In this document: positions 44,635 through 56,675 of the stretch, piece after piece
Position numbering within the stretch: the first letter of the stretch is position 1
Layout: each line of letters begins with the position of its first letter
Assembly: GCA_030737835.1 (NCBI GenBank)
Contig: CM060850.1
Location: 26,633,385-26,697,384, forward strand
Length of the DNA: 64,000 nt
From: Acorus gramineus
Lineage: Eukaryota > Streptophyta > Magnoliopsida > Acorales > Acoraceae
Reading direction: 5' to 3'
Program-made: the position numbers and the translations under genes
The notes under the pieces: generated by a model
What the model saw: only the letters and a program-made list of their open reading frames with translations
Told to the model about the DNA's origin: nothing
The model's database searches: none

Positions 44635-45065
44635 TAAAATGCATTTGGACCCCTCATGTTTTTTAAAAAAAACAAAAATACTCCCCTAAAGTTCAAAAAC
44701 ATGCTTTCACACCCCTTGTCATGATAATCTTTTGTTAACATGGGGCAAAAAAAAACTAAAATTATTGTTTTACCCTTAACTCTCTAAATAATTACAAAAA
44801 AATTAATTAATTAATTATGTATATGTTTTATAAATATTAATAATATTAGCTCTTCAAATGAGTCTGAATGTATTTTATGAGAATTTAGTTATACAATAAT
44901 TAATTAAAATATGAAAACAATAATAAAAAAAGGTGAAAACACGATAAATAATTAATTGAAAGGGTAAAATCATGCTTTTATCTCATTTTAATATAAAATC
45001 TAACGGTAGGGGGTGTAATTGCATGGTTTTAAAGTATAGCGGTGTGTTTCTGAAGATTTAGAAAA
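44635..45065. mobile_element. Probable inverted-repeat element
   Basis: The left part has ACTCCCCTAAAGTTC and CATGCTTTCACACCCCTTG. The right part, in reverse, reads ACACACCGCTATACTTTAAA and CATGCAATTACACCCCCTA. The similarity is loose and no duplication was found, so this is tentative. Confidence 0.35.
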
Positions 45066-45066
45066 C

Positions 45067-45243
45067 TTCAGTCATGGTTAACCATATGAAATATTTATAA
45101 AATATTCATCATTTATTAACGAAAATTTTATTCATGGGGTTATTTGGATTTATTAGGTGTTTTGAGAGGATTATATAGATTTTAAGAAAAGTCAGGGGGT
45201 TATATAAATTTCAGTTAGATTTCAGAGGATGTATGGATTTTTT
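45067..45243. mobile_element. Mutator-like fold-back MITE family M, right-arm fragment
   Basis: Matches only the right arm of the copy at 43534-44048, including GGTTAACCATATGAAATATT, GGGGTTATTTGGATTTATTA and GGGGGTTATATAAATTTCAG. The left arm is absent. The fragment abuts the tentative element at 44.6-45.1 kb. Confidence 0.6.
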
Positions 45244-45513
45244 TCAAAAATAAAACATATACTCTAATGAATTACATATATGCATTTATAAAAATTATAA
45301 TTTTTTTTATCGAAACATATACCTTATTAAAATATAAATTATTTTTTATCGAAGCACATACCTTACTAAAGTAAGTATATGTTCTGATAATTTTCTATTA
45401 ACGCATTTGAAGCTAGAATAAGTATGCTGGAATAAGTATCGGAATAACAATTGTGTCACAGGCTCACAGCACTCAACACTCCTTATATCTCTTAAAAAAA
45501 AATACAACCATTC

Positions 45514-46032
45514 TCACCGCGAGTGATCAGACTCGATCCGGCGGAGGAAGCGGCGGGAGAACCCCCGGGCGGCAGCGATCCGGCCACGGACGCTCTCGAA
45601 TTCGGAGATCCGGCAAGGGATGGTGATCCCCCCGGGGTGGTCGTATCCGAACTCCTCCTCCGCCTCCCTCAAAAGCCCCCCAAACAGGGGATCGTTGAAG
45701 TACATCACCGGCACCAAGAACCGGCTCGGCCGGTCCCGGTGGTCCTCCGCCCCCTTCCACCCCACGTACACCGCCATGTACCCCTTCGGAACCGCCGCCT
45801 CCGCCTCGCGTGGCGGCGGTCCGAGTCTCCCGCAGGACGACGTCCGCCAGAGATTGCGCGCCCAGCGGAGGAACTTCGCCGTGGTGGCTGTCGTTTTGTT
45901 GACGTGGTTGTTGTGCTCCGCGGAGGAGAGTAAGGGGCGGTAACCGGAACGGCGGGGGTTTCGCGTTGGGAGCCATCCGAAGAGGGCGGAGAACCTCCGC
46001 CTGATCTTGAAGCCCCTCCTTGTCTGCTTCAT
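45514..46032 (-). CDS. SAUR-family auxin-responsive protein
   Basis: An intronless gene of 172 codons before the stop, typical of small auxin up RNA genes. Many SAURs inhibit PP2C-D phosphatases and so activate plasma-membrane proton pumps to promote cell expansion; that role here is by family. The SAUR core runs from about residue 80 to 150: [50 protein letters not shown] and a final FESV. The basic, Ser/Arg-rich N-terminal extension ([20 protein letters not shown]) and an Arg-rich tail ([16 protein letters not shown]) put it among the longer SAUR36-like members. The coding sequence is strongly GC-rich, creating long open frames on other strands that are shadows. Its leader has a (CT)n tract in the sense direction, and a TATA candidate lies at 46168-46173. 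Confidence 0.93.
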   Translation of the reverse strand: MKQTRRGFKIRRRFSALFGWLPTRNPRRSGYRPLLSSAEHNNHVNKTTATTAKFLRWARNLWRTSSCGRLGPPPREAEAAVPKGYMAVYVGWKGAEDHRDRPSRFLVPVMYFNDPLFGGLLREAEEEFGYDHPGGITIPCRISEFESVRGRIAAARGFSRRFLRRIESDHSR

Positions 46033-46035
46033 TTG

Positions 46036-46039
<4 letters not shown>

Positions 46040-46068
<29 letters not shown>

Positions 46069-46070
46069 GA
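46040..46070 (-). repeat. (GA/CT)n tract in the SAUR leader
   Basis: About 13 GA units on the plus strand, so CT-rich in the SAUR transcript just upstream of its ATG. CT-rich leaders are common in plant genes and can affect expression; whether it matters here is unknown. Confidence 0.8.
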
Positions 46071-46167
46071 GTAGGTTTAAGCGATGGAGAGTGTACTCTA
46101 TTGAATTGGAATTGTTATTCGATGTTTCTTTAGATTATAAGAAATGAAGAATCCGAGAGTGGATCCA

Positions 46168-46173
46168 CTTATA
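46168..46173 (-). promoter_or_regulatory. Candidate TATA box of the SAUR gene
   Basis: On the minus strand it reads TTTTTATAAGTGG, 136 bp upstream of the ATG. That would give a leader of roughly 100 nt that includes the CT tract. Confidence 0.5.
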
Positions 46174-46349
46174 AAAAGAGAGGAAGGAAGGTAGGAGTGA
46201 AAGTTCACTTTTAGTCAACTGATGGTTTATGAAGTTCTACGGACGTGCCTTCCTCATGTTTATTTGAGTGAATTTTTTTTATCTTCAAGTTTTAATAGAT
46301 TTACGAGTTATTTTAAGATTGATAATTATTTTATTATAAATAAATATAT

Positions 46350-46770
46350 CTACATGTTTGGTTGTATCTTTTTTTATTGAGAAAAGTTATAATGAATTTT
46401 TTTGTTATGTAATTGATTGTTGATTATAGATAAAAGAGTATTGTAATTTTAATTTTTTTTATTTGATTAATTATTGATAGATAGTGGATAAAAGAGAAAT
46501 AAAATGTGTATAATGATTTATAAAGAATAAAAAAATAATTGGGCATGTGAGTATGTCTAAATTATAATAGGAGATAAATTTATAATTTGACATGTGGATC
46601 ACTTTACACAATGCAATCAAATAATACAATTCTAAAATAGCCTGGAATATCAATTTTAATTTATTATCACATATTTTGATATAGTTATACCCACCTATTC
46701 ATGCAAACACGTGCTTTTTTTGGGCCTATTCATTCATATTCCACATTTATTCATGTATCCAAACAGGGGC
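46350..46770. mobile_element. Diverged relative of the Tourist-like MITE at 15.07 kb
   Basis: The right end, in reverse, begins GCCCCTGTTTGGATACATGA, close to the GCCCCxGTTTGGATAC end of the element at 15065. The body (GATTGTTGATTATAGATAAA, AATGATTTATAAAGAATAAA, AGCCTGGAATATCAATTTTA) is shared. The left end is eroded. Confidence 0.5.
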
Positions 46771-46779
46771 AAAGGTAGA

Positions 46780-47670
46780 AATGTGGCTTCGATCAGTAGC
46801 TTTTTTTAAATTATTGATAAGAGAATTTAGAATCTCTAATGTACCCAAATTGAATGCCCATGATGAAGCTACACTGGTTGACATTTAAGTGACAGGGTTA
46901 GTAAAGATTTAATCTTAATTAATATTGATTGACAATCTTATATAGGATTTGCTTGTTACAATTTTAGGAGGAGAATTTTTAAGCAATAGGTTGAAAGAGG
47001 TGGCTAGCTAAAAGAGAGAAACTCCATGAAAGAATTCGTTAGTATCTTAAAGGTCTTGTATCTCATGGATGTCCATTGATTTTGACTTGTTCATGTAGGT
47101 TTAAGCTGAACCATGTGAATTTATGCTTTTATTGATGATTACTAAAAACATGTTTCCAACAAATAATTTACTAATTAAAAAAAACTCTAAAAAAGGGGTA
47201 AAATCTCCTTCCATAGAAATCTAAATAAATGGTAAGGAAGGAGGTATTAATAAAATTTAGTTCAGATCAAATGGTTGCTACAATCAAATAGATTGAATAG
47301 AATTACCAAACTGATATTTAACTTTAGCTTTGCTCCGTTTGAAAACACATATGAAAAATAGGATTTTGAATAAATTGGCTTAAATAGATTTGATTCCTCA
47401 AAAACGCATTTTCTGCTCTTTCTAAAAAGCAACATTTTTGTACTAAAAGCTGTAAGTAACTTTTTAATTAAGCCTGCTTTTTAAAATGCGTTTGGCAATA
47501 CTTTTCAGTTTTTTACTTATTTAAAAGTAGAATCATCTTTATTGCTTGCCAAACGCCCTTAGTCACCCAAAAACCATGTGTATGGGCATAAACAGGTGAA
47601 CATGAACTCTATGCCTGTGGAAAACAAACCTGTCTTTACCCAAATTAGCAAACCCCTATAAAAAAAGAAG
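46780..47670. other. Intergenic AT-rich DNA
   Basis: No gene recognised. One segment near 47340-47570 (AAAACGCATTTTCTGCTC, then AAAATGCGTTTGGCAATAC) is weakly self-complementary and may be a decayed MITE. Confidence 0.35.
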
Positions 47671-47684
47671 GAAAAAGATACACT

Positions 47685-47955
47685 CAATCACATTTACCAA
47701 CAAAAACTCAGATCTCACATGTTTTTATTTTTTTTTAAATAGTAAATAAACATCATTTAATGAGATATATACTTTGATAAAAAGTGCATATTGCTCAATT
47801 TCAAAATAAATGAACCCATTTTTAGCAAGTGTAAGAAAAAATTCAATTAGGTATATACATCATCTAACGAAATATATGTTTAATTAAATTTATAATGAGG
47901 TATATAAGATCTGTAATTTGAACTGAGAATAAAACTGAGTGTAACAGCACTCACA
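47685..47955. mobile_element. GATACAC-family element, subgroup with copy at 59.64 kb
   Basis: The left end has GATACACTCAATCACATT and the right end, in reverse, GAGTGCTGTTACACTCAG. Its interior (TGATAAAAAGTG, GAATGAACCCATTTTTA-like, TATATACATCATCTAACG, GAGGTATATAAGAT) matches 59640-59870 closely. Confidence 0.6.
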
Positions 47956-49739
47956 AAGAAAAGGTGGGAAACATTCATTTGGAAAGAACGTTGGTGTGGT
48001 CCTAAGATATTACCAGGTCCTAAGATGAGACGAGGGTCCGTAGACCCTTTTAATTTGAACACTATTACGCGCAATCCATGACATTCACGTGCATCTATAT
48101 ATCTTGACAGTTAGCTGGTGATGTACGTATCTTTTTGAGGTAAATATATAAATTGTTAATAATTTTTTATCTAATAAATTCATGTAATATATTATAAAAA
48201 TATATATATTATTAGATAAAGTTTCAATTTTTTTTTAAAAAATCAAAATGTGCTCAGATTGTCCCCAAGATTACTTTTATATGATAATGAAGTGTACGTG
48301 TTGGAAACGTCCATTTGTTTATTTTGGAGGATATGGAAAATATGAAGAGGAGATAACAACTACGACCAAAAAATAATGGTGATTAATAGTGTGCACGATT
48401 CGACAATTAAGACGTGTATTCAGATTAAGCTGAAGTTGAGTGGCCAAAAAAAAAAAAAAAAACGAAAAAAACATTCACTGTATATTCTATTAAAGTACAT
48501 GTTATATAAAATGAAATATATACTATAAAATAGATTAGGTGTACCGATGCTCAAGGCATAAATGCTACAAATAGAACAGGAGGCAGTGATTTTTTTTCTA
48601 TTTTATTTTAATCGGAACGTATTTCAGTGCAATCCATTTTGTTTTATTTTGTTTTATTGGAATATCCGTTATAGAGCTTATCCACATTGGAAATGCAGGG
48701 GATTAGCTATTAGTTTTTCCAATTAATGGTGACTAGATTTTTCTAATAATTTTTTATCTAACGATATTTTTCTAGCTTTATTATTATCATCGTTTATCTT
48801 CCAAATGAAATTATATAACATCTCCATACATGAGTTTTTAAAACACTAGCTATATCTTTGAAGAGTCCTCAAAAACATATATTGCGAACGAAAGTTTGTG
48901 TTTGTTTTTACTTAACTAAATCGAATGGTTCTCATTTTAATAAAAGAATAAGATTACATGTGATGAATATTATGCTCATTTTATTTAATAATTTTGGATC
49001 ATTTGATTGATCCAAGCTATAAAAAAAAAAGGTGTGGCTTTTTTTGGTGTCTCATTTTGTTTTTTGAGTGGGATCCGCTTTGTTTTTTTATTTAAAATTA
49101 AATAAATAAATTTATTGTGTTAACGATATTGATAAAATATACTTTAGGAGCCAAATAAGTAGACATATTTTAAATATTAAATATTTTCTCATGCTCAATA
49201 AATTTGCTTAAGATATTTGTTGAACAAGGTTAGAGATGTTACAGTATTTAAGATTGTAGTTTAGACTAAAAATAAGATAAGATCATAAGAGTATGTTAGT
49301 GCTGCACCACTTTTTTTTTCCTCTTATTTATGGGTTAAAAAAGTGCATGCATATATATATTTTTTAAGTATATACATATTTAAAAGCATGTTTTGATTCT
49401 AGCAGTTTCTGTTTTAATTTCTTAGTTCCATGCTGTGATTTCGTGGCCGTTTGAACTTCATATTTTATTTAACATTTAAAATTTTGTTATTTATTACATT
49501 TATATCTTGTTTGGATAAGGTATGAGCCATGATATAACACGGAATAACCTGGTATAAGTTAAATCAGTGTGCGCGTTTGGCTTGATGGTATCTGAAACCC
49601 GGAATAAGGTGAAATAGATGGGTACCTTGAATCCACCGTTCCCATGGTATTAGCTTATAAGCACGCCTATCCCCACCAAGCATTTCTCTTAACTCACTAA
49701 TTAAATAAAAAATAAAAAAAACGATGTTTTTTCTATTCC

Positions 49740-50490
49740 CACCGATTCGACCAGTTCAACCAAACTTGGTTGTCACATTAACTTTTGGATGACCGAACTT
49801 AATCTTCATTTTATATGTTGGACGACCTAACTTTGTCGCCATTTCAGGTTTTTGGTAATCGAACTTGGTCGAACAGGGTTTGTGATAAAGTTTATAATTT
49901 TTTTTCTTAGAAACATAATCCCATGACATGTATTTCTTAGGATCATTCTTGTCACTCCAAGTCTGAGTTGTAATATAAGGAGAATCAATCATTATTCTTA
50001 AATATAGAACATAAGAAAAAAAAAATTTACATAAGTGACAGACAAATTTTCAAAAGCCAAATATAAAATGTGTTTGGATCAACTGGTATGTTTTTTGTTT
50101 TTAAACAAAGAATATGCTTAACTACGAATTCAAATGAAGCTTAAAAATGATATATACTTGTTTAATAAGATATTTTTCTATAAAAATTTAAATTAATTGA
50201 AAGTATACCTACTTACATTTTTTTCAGTCCCTTAGCGGTTGTTTGGATAAAAGAATAAATGTAGAATATGATGGATAAACTTAAAAATTTATTTGTTTAT
50301 AAAAAAAAATGATAGATATAATTTTGGATCCTGTTCGATCAATTTCGGTCGCTCAAAACTTGAAATGACGACTAAGTTCGGTCACCCAAAACCTGAAATG
50401 ACTATCAAGTCCGGTCGTCCAAAATCTGAAATGACGACCAAGTTCGGTCGACTTAAATTGATGGGAACGACCAAACACCGATTTTTTTAT
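49740..50490. repeat. Inverted arrays of a 33-bp tandem repeat
   Basis: On the plus strand at about 50345-50460 there are three to four copies of a 33-bp unit with AAATGACGACTAAGTTCGGT followed by CACCCAAAACCTG. The same unit, more diverged, lies in reverse orientation at about 49745-49880. Because 33 is a multiple of three, both arrays stay open and translate as repeated KPEMTTKFGRPKSEMT-like peptides on opposite strands. The whole looks like a fold-back transposon with internal subrepeats. I do not think it is a protein gene. Confidence 0.6.
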
Positions 50491-50631
50491 TATTATTTTT
50501 ATGATGGATTAAGGGAAATGATAAATACTCCCTTAGCTTATTCCTACCATAATAATAAGTGCACCCCACATATTATTTTTTTTCTTCTCATTTCTTGCTC
50601 CCGTGTGCTTGCATTAATTAACTTGTGATTG

Positions 50632-50830
50632 CAGAGGGTGGAGGTGGTGGTGGTTGAACTATTCGTGGTGGTTCTTGGGGGTGGTGGTAGTATCCGTGAT
50701 GGTGGAGATGGTGGTTAGTGGTTTTATGGCTGTGGTGGTGCAATCGCGGTGGTGGTGGTGCAGTCGTCGGTGGAGGTGGCGGGTGTCCAATACACTGGTG
50801 GAGCCGTGGAGGAGGGGGGTCTGTTATATC
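50632..50830. repeat. GGT-rich low-complexity block
   Basis: An irregular GGTGGTGGT-type stretch, strongly G-rich on the plus strand amid AT-rich DNA. A similar shorter block is at about 51970-52035. No repeat unit is regular enough to call a minisatellite. Confidence 0.6.
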
Positions 50831-51773
50831 ATATATGGTGTGTCACGTGCAGGGTGGTCCTGAGATTTGAAAATTTAGATGGAGTCTTAGACGATCTTTT
50901 AAAATGAGGCCCTATAAAAAAAATAATCATATTGTTGTCATTTTTCATTGATCAACTAAAAGAGTATATATAAAAGATAAATACATGATCTCATCAGTTT
51001 CATTTCACAACTCAACTAATATATGGATATTTAAAAGTCCATCCGGTAACAATTATATCAGAAAAATTACAAGCACATACATAAAATCCAATTTGCCAAG
51101 AATAAACATAATTTAAAGATATAATACAAAAAGAAATAATGAAAAACAACAAAGCATCGCTTAAACATTATTCTTCTTGCATCTTGAGCTGTAAAAATAC
51201 TAAATAGATAATGAATATTTTATATTTCCGTTAGAAGTCTTAAAAAATATTAAAAAATAGGTTACAACTCATGGACCATAGTTATTTTGTTTATCCCCTC
51301 TTTTATAAAAGAACATGAGTGATTGATTTGTTTTTTTCTAATTAGAGATTTTCGTCATCTAAAAAAAAATGAGATTTTCATGTTTAACATTTTAATTTCA
51401 TCTCTAATTAGCAAAAATATATGAATATAATTATAAAAAAATATAATCCAAGAAAAAAAAAACTAAGATTCAAAAATGGGTTACATACCTTATAATGGAG
51501 ATCAATTTGTTGTAAAATCTTTATATTTTGATTCTTAAATTTTGGAATGGCTGAAACTAGAGTGAGAGAGAGAGATTATGAAAGAGAGATTTAAAGAGAG
51601 AGAGAGAGAGATCAATTGGGGAGACAATAAAATAAAAGTTAGACTAATTAAAGAGGATGACTATTGACCTTCCAAAAAGATATTTTTATAATTATAACGT
51701 GTAAATATTGGATGGGTGAGACCGTGAAATTGATTACAAATTTTTATTGTCATCTGGGGCACCAGATTTGTTG

Positions 51774-51845
51774 TTAACAGCAAGATTTCGCAGTGGGCTT
51801 ATAAAAAAAAAGGATTAACAGCAAGATTTCGCAGTGGGCTTATAA
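51774..51845 (+). repeat. 31-bp direct repeat separated by a short A-rich insert
   Basis: TTAACAGCAAGATTTCGCAG and the following 11 bases occur at 51774-51804 and 51815-51845 with a 10-bp A-rich spacer. This could be a poly(A)-type insert with an unusually long duplication, or a simple tandem duplication. Confidence 0.6.
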
Positions 51846-52415
51846 CAAAAAAAAAAAAACATTTCTTAATAGAGGCCCATAGTGGTGGGAGCATGGTTTG
51901 GGGCTCTTTTCTGGGTGGGGCCTAGGTAGCTGTCTACTGGGCCTACACCTAGGGCCGGGACTAGTCACATGTGGTGGTGATGAGTCTGGTGACTGAACAG
52001 TGCAAATGGAAGGTGGTGGTGGTGGTGGTGACAGGTGAATAGTAATTGGAAGGGTAAAATTGTTATTTTAAAAATTATAACCACTTATCTCTATTTTATT
52101 CATATTTTTTTTTCTTTCAAATTTAACCAAACAACAAGACTTATTATTACGTTTTCCAATGAGAATAACTGAAAATACAACCAAACAGAAAATCACATAT
52201 TCTATTGATAAAATTAGTTATTTCTGGAATATGTATCAATCCAGAATAGCTTATGTCTCTATTCAAATGGGCAATTAATGTTTGTAGCTGTGGTCTGTAG
52301 CATGACAGCATCTGCGTGGATGGCTTCTTTAGTCACATGTGAATTGTGTGACTTTATTCCCCATCACACACTTTGGTTTCAGTTCTACAAGAGAAATGCT
52401 AATTACTAAATATAG

Positions 52416-53697
52416 AATAATGTTTTTCAGACCCCAATATCATAGGCTTCATCACAGGCCCCATGAGGTGACATATATCTAATACATGTTATATCTTTAT
52501 TTGATTATTTTGTTTTTTTGGTAATTAATCACCACAAATAAAGAGACAATTATGATTGATTAAACGATTGTGAAAGAGTATTATAACATGCAAACACTAA
52601 GAAACCGTTTTTAATCAAACCCTTCTGGTCAGATGGTCTCTTCTCTTCCAACCTAAACTTTTCAAAGAACCCCCAAAAAAACCCAACTATGGAGAGTATT
52701 ATAACATGCAAAAGAAGTCAATTTTGACACAATGTGCATCCCCTTGAGCTACGCCTATCCCTATAGGCGGTGATCAAATCAACATAGAAAGGAGGAGATG
52801 ATGACAATGGTGGAGAATACTGCAAAGCGTTTCAAAATCCCCTGTTTATTCGTTCTCCTGCTTTTAAAGTTAGTTACATTTAATTTATATATGATCTGTA
52901 TGATGTTAATATTACATTTCTAACATTGAAATACTCATATTTTAATTTTTGTTACATTCATAAATGTAATAGTCAGAAATATAACATTCATTCGTATATT
53001 GCATTTGTTTCAATGTAAATAGTAATTTATATTTGTTACATTTATTAATGTAACAGTCAAATACATATGTTTGTTAAATATATCACACAACAAAAAAAGT
53101 GTTTGACATTTTCTATAAATGTAACTGACTATTGAAAATAGAATCTGTTTTCAAATTGTTTAAACATTGCATGTAATATAAAATATTTAGATAAATGTAA
53201 TTGTTTGTTACATTTATGTAAATGTAACAATTTTTATGTAAATGTAACAAATCGTTGTAAGAGATGTAAATATTTAAGAAATGTATTTGATGTAATTGCT
53301 TCATATAGTAACTATATGTGTTCAGTTAATAACATTCTTAAAAAGAAAAAGAAAGTTAATGTGCATAATAAGAATGTAAGTTTGAAAAAAAAATCTAGAA
53401 TATTTGAAGGATTTTGACGAAAACAATTTAGATAACTTTTAGTGTAATCTAGGTTCAATTGTAATTTAGGTAAGGATTTCAAAATTCAAAAATTTGAAAT
53501 AGATTTCAAAATTCACATGGAAGAGTTATAACCGAATAGAGAAAACTGGGGGATTTGGGTCAATGAGATAGATTTTTAATGAATGACTTGTATTTTTTAT
53601 CATTTATGAAAAGTCAATAAACCAATAACAACCAATAAGATGATGACACCGGTTTATGAGTGGAGTTTATATTTTAGGCCTGGGTATTATCATTATT
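52416..53697 (-). mobile_element. Repeat family R copy 2, minus orientation, with both ends
   Basis: The ends are inverted and imperfect: AATAATGTTTTTCAGACCCC on the left and AATAATGATAATACCCAGGC when the right is read in reverse. Both are followed by a CATGAGGTGACAT/CCGGTGTCATCAT motif. The portion 52.9-53.7 kb matches the reverse complement of 30.8-31.6 kb. It contains many AATGTAAC palindromes and has no coding frame. At 1.28 kb it may be a non-autonomous element with long terminal repeats, possibly Mutator-like; no duplication was fixed. Confidence 0.55.
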
Positions 53698-53699
53698 AA

Positions 53700-54835
53700 A
53701 TATTTTATCACGGGGGTGAGTGGATGGGAAAAAAAATTCCTACCAACTTTTTATAAATAAATAACTCATATATTAGTTATCAAATAATATAACATAATGA
53801 CTTGGAACATCTTTGATCATGTCCGACAAATGTTTCAATAAATTTAATGAGCGAGAATAAGAAAAAAAAAAATGTTTGTTTAGAATACATACACCCAATA
53901 ATTATTATTGGATAACCTAGTATAAACACTAAGAGTAATTCAGAAGATACAGAATCAAAATACGCTATCCATACCTTATAAACCCTCTTTTTGCGGGTGG
54001 AGGGCTCCTTTCCCTTCTACAAACTCTAATCCACAAAAACACCCAAAATAATGATAAAACAAAACAAAAACAATCTATCTATCTCTTATATTAATGAAAA
54101 TATTTTTTCAAATTTGTTCTTTTGTAACATTTTCAATTTTACCCTTATTTATATGATCTTTAATTTCAAATTAAGGGTAAAAATGGAAAAAGATATATAT
54201 TTTTATTAGTTTTTATATTGAGATAAGGATGAAACAACAATCTATTTATATATATGCGTATATATAAAAATTAAATATTATCATATTCACATCCATCAAA
54301 TCTCAATATTTTTTTAATAGTTTTTTTTGCATATATACCCCTAAAAATGAAAAATATCTCTGAAGATTTGTTACTTTCAACACCCTCAAAAGGATCTAAA
54401 TTGTGTATGAACACCATTTTATTTTTTTACCCATATGAGCGATGTTGATGGTTTAAAAGTTTTAAATGGGGGGATTTTGACAAGGTTGGTTGTGGACTTG
54501 AGGGGTAAATATATATATACAACAAAGTCATTTTCAATTATAACATATCTCTTTATTTATAACTTTATAATAAATTTTCCAAACAATTTATTTAATAATT
54601 ATAAAAAATTCATTATATTATTTATGTACATATAATATGATATAATATAACACATATAAATGAGTTTTTAAAAAATTGAGGATGTCGGTTTAGGATAGTC
54701 TTTTTAAAATATTTTTTTATTTAAATGCACATTGTGCGTTGATGAAAACCACTAAAAATATCCTATAGCTATTTATCCCAGAATGTCAATATATCTTTAA
54801 TAAGTTACGTCACACCTCAAATTAGGGCTATTTGT
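53700..54835. other. Intergenic AT-rich DNA
   Basis: No gene recognised. It contains short stretches of TATATA and a weak inverted segment around 54.1-54.3 kb. Confidence 0.35.
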
Positions 54836-54839
54836 TTAG

Positions 54840-55122
54840 AAAAAAGATACACGCAACCCCCTTACAACCCCAATTGTAGTCCACCCCGTTTTTCTTTTTT
54901 TAAAAAACAATCATACACTTACCATTTAAAGTAAATGATGTTATATGAAATGAAGTATATACTGAAATACATTAATACATTTTTTTCATTATGAAAAATA
55001 AAAATAAAAAATTTCGATCATATAATATAATAAAACTCCATACACTATAATAGTAGAGTATATATTATATTATCATAATGTATGAAACTGTAAAATAGCG
55101 TGACTGTCTCATCGCTGGTTTG
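54840..55122. mobile_element. GATACAC-family element, opposite orientation to 29971-30240
   Basis: The left end reads AAAAGATACACGCAACCCCC and the right end, in reverse, CAGCGATGAGACAGTCACGC followed by TATTTTACAG. The order of motifs is the reverse of the copy at 29971-30240, including CAACCCCxATTGTA and TTATCATAATGTATG. Confidence 0.6.
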
Positions 55123-55322
55123 TTTAACACCATACAAGAAAGATAAGACCGAATAAACTTCAAATAGAAAAAACCATTAATTGGTCAGAATAAAATTTAA
55201 CAATCATGTTAGAATAACTTTACATAAAACTTCAAGAATAATCTATGTAAATTATTGGATTAAAAATATCATTTCATACTAAAAAATATATTTAACCTAC
55301 CAACCCTCCCCCCTTCCCCAAA

Positions 55323-55342
55323 ACACACACACACACACACAT
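55323..55342. repeat. (CA)n microsatellite
   Basis: About nine CA units after CCCCAAAA. Confidence 0.85.
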
Positions 55343-56524
55343 CCATCATAATTTACAAACATAAACAACTATTATTTAGTATTATCATTTAAAAAGTTAA
55401 AAATCCTTATTCACCTTTGATTAGTCACTTGTCTTCAATTTGTTCAAGACATATAATTATATGATTTTTACATAGGACTAGGAGTAGTAAAAAAGCAAGG
55501 ACGCAACCAAATACACAAAATCTCTTATCCAACTTAAGATCATCATCCCGGTGGTTCCCAAGAGAAAAAAATATTATAATTTGTGTTCGATATTTATTAG
55601 ATAAAACAAAAAATATTCAAGCTTTCACCTCCTATAAATGTCTGGGTTTATCTATAGCAAGGTATAAATTGGACTTATGTAAGGTATTCTTTTTACAATC
55701 AAATTGAACAAAATTAAAAAAAAAATTATTCCCAAGCCAAACGAGGGTTTCAAAATTTAAAATTAAGCACTGGTAGGATATCAATTTGAAAGACTCATGA
55801 AGCATGTCTTCCTTAAATAAAAAAAAGTGTACATTAAATCAAAATTTGACTTCACGTATGGCACAAAAATTAACAAACTCCACATCAATTTCATGTATGA
55901 TCTGAAAACTCACCAAGCACTGTTAATAAAAGATCTGTTTTTGTGGAGGCTCAGTTCCATTGATACAATGGGAGGTGTGAGAGACCACAATTTTTTTTTT
56001 AATCTTTTCCCTTTGATCCTGATAAGTGATAACACAACATATGTTCTAAGCAGACCTATAACTGTCATTCTTTGGATTCTAAACCTACCTTAAAACATTT
56101 TCTGAGATTTCAAACTTACAAAATCTATGCAACAAGTTTCTTGAATGCACAAATTCATGTAACAGTTTGTGTAGATCCATTAAAAATCATAGTCCTATTT
56201 TTTTAAAAGGGAATAGACTACATAAACAGTACACACATATCAAAACAATGCTTTCACTCAGCAAAATATGTCAATCACTGTGTGAAGCTGCCATATTTCA
56301 TAATAACAAAAGAATAACATATTTGAGTCAGTTAGGAAGACATCTTCCCTGGAAAAACTCTTTTAGTAAAAGGTACTGTAAAGTTCATCTATTACAAAAA
56401 CTAAGATGAGCATTCCTTAATTTCGCAGCTTGCAGTAAGAAGAGAATCAATAAACAAACAAGAAATAATAGCAAAGAAACAACATGAAGCATAATCTCAG
56501 ACCACATGACTTGCTTACAACAAT

Positions 56525-56675
56525 AAAAATTTAATTCACGAGTCCGTGGCAACGCAATGGTAGAGTATTTGGACTACATGAAAAAGTCATAATTTGAATA
56601 TTGAAAGAAGCTACCTAGTGTAAAAAAAATGGCAGATAAGACTTTCATTTTGCACCTAACAAAAATTGCAATTCA
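56525..56675 (+). mobile_element. Decayed tRNA-derived SINE
   Basis: The 122-bp body at 56539-56660 begins with an A-box-like TGGCAACGCAATGGTAGAGT and has a degraded B-box-like ATAATTTGAATATT about 35 bases later. It then continues with GGCAGATAAGACTT, similar to the body of plant Au-type SINEs. It is flanked by AAAAATTTAATTCA and AAAAATTGCAATTCA, a plausible diverged target duplication. It is not a functional tRNA, since no acceptor-stem pairing is seen. Confidence 0.45.

Noticed and set aside
45523-45976. Three other open frames overlapping the SAUR gene
   Set aside because: They have low-complexity Pro/Arg/Gly composition with no family features. They are shadows of the GC-rich SAUR coding sequence.
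49740-50490. CRISPR array
   Set aside because: The 33-bp units are contiguous with no unique spacers, and the DNA is a plant nuclear genome.
49756-50628. Repeat proteins on opposite strands with KFGRPK-type units
   Set aside because: Both come from the same inverted 33-bp DNA repeat. The unit length alone keeps them open.
56539-56660. A tRNA gene suggested by the A-box-like sequence
   Set aside because: No cloverleaf pairing or proper B box; flanking duplications point to a SINE.
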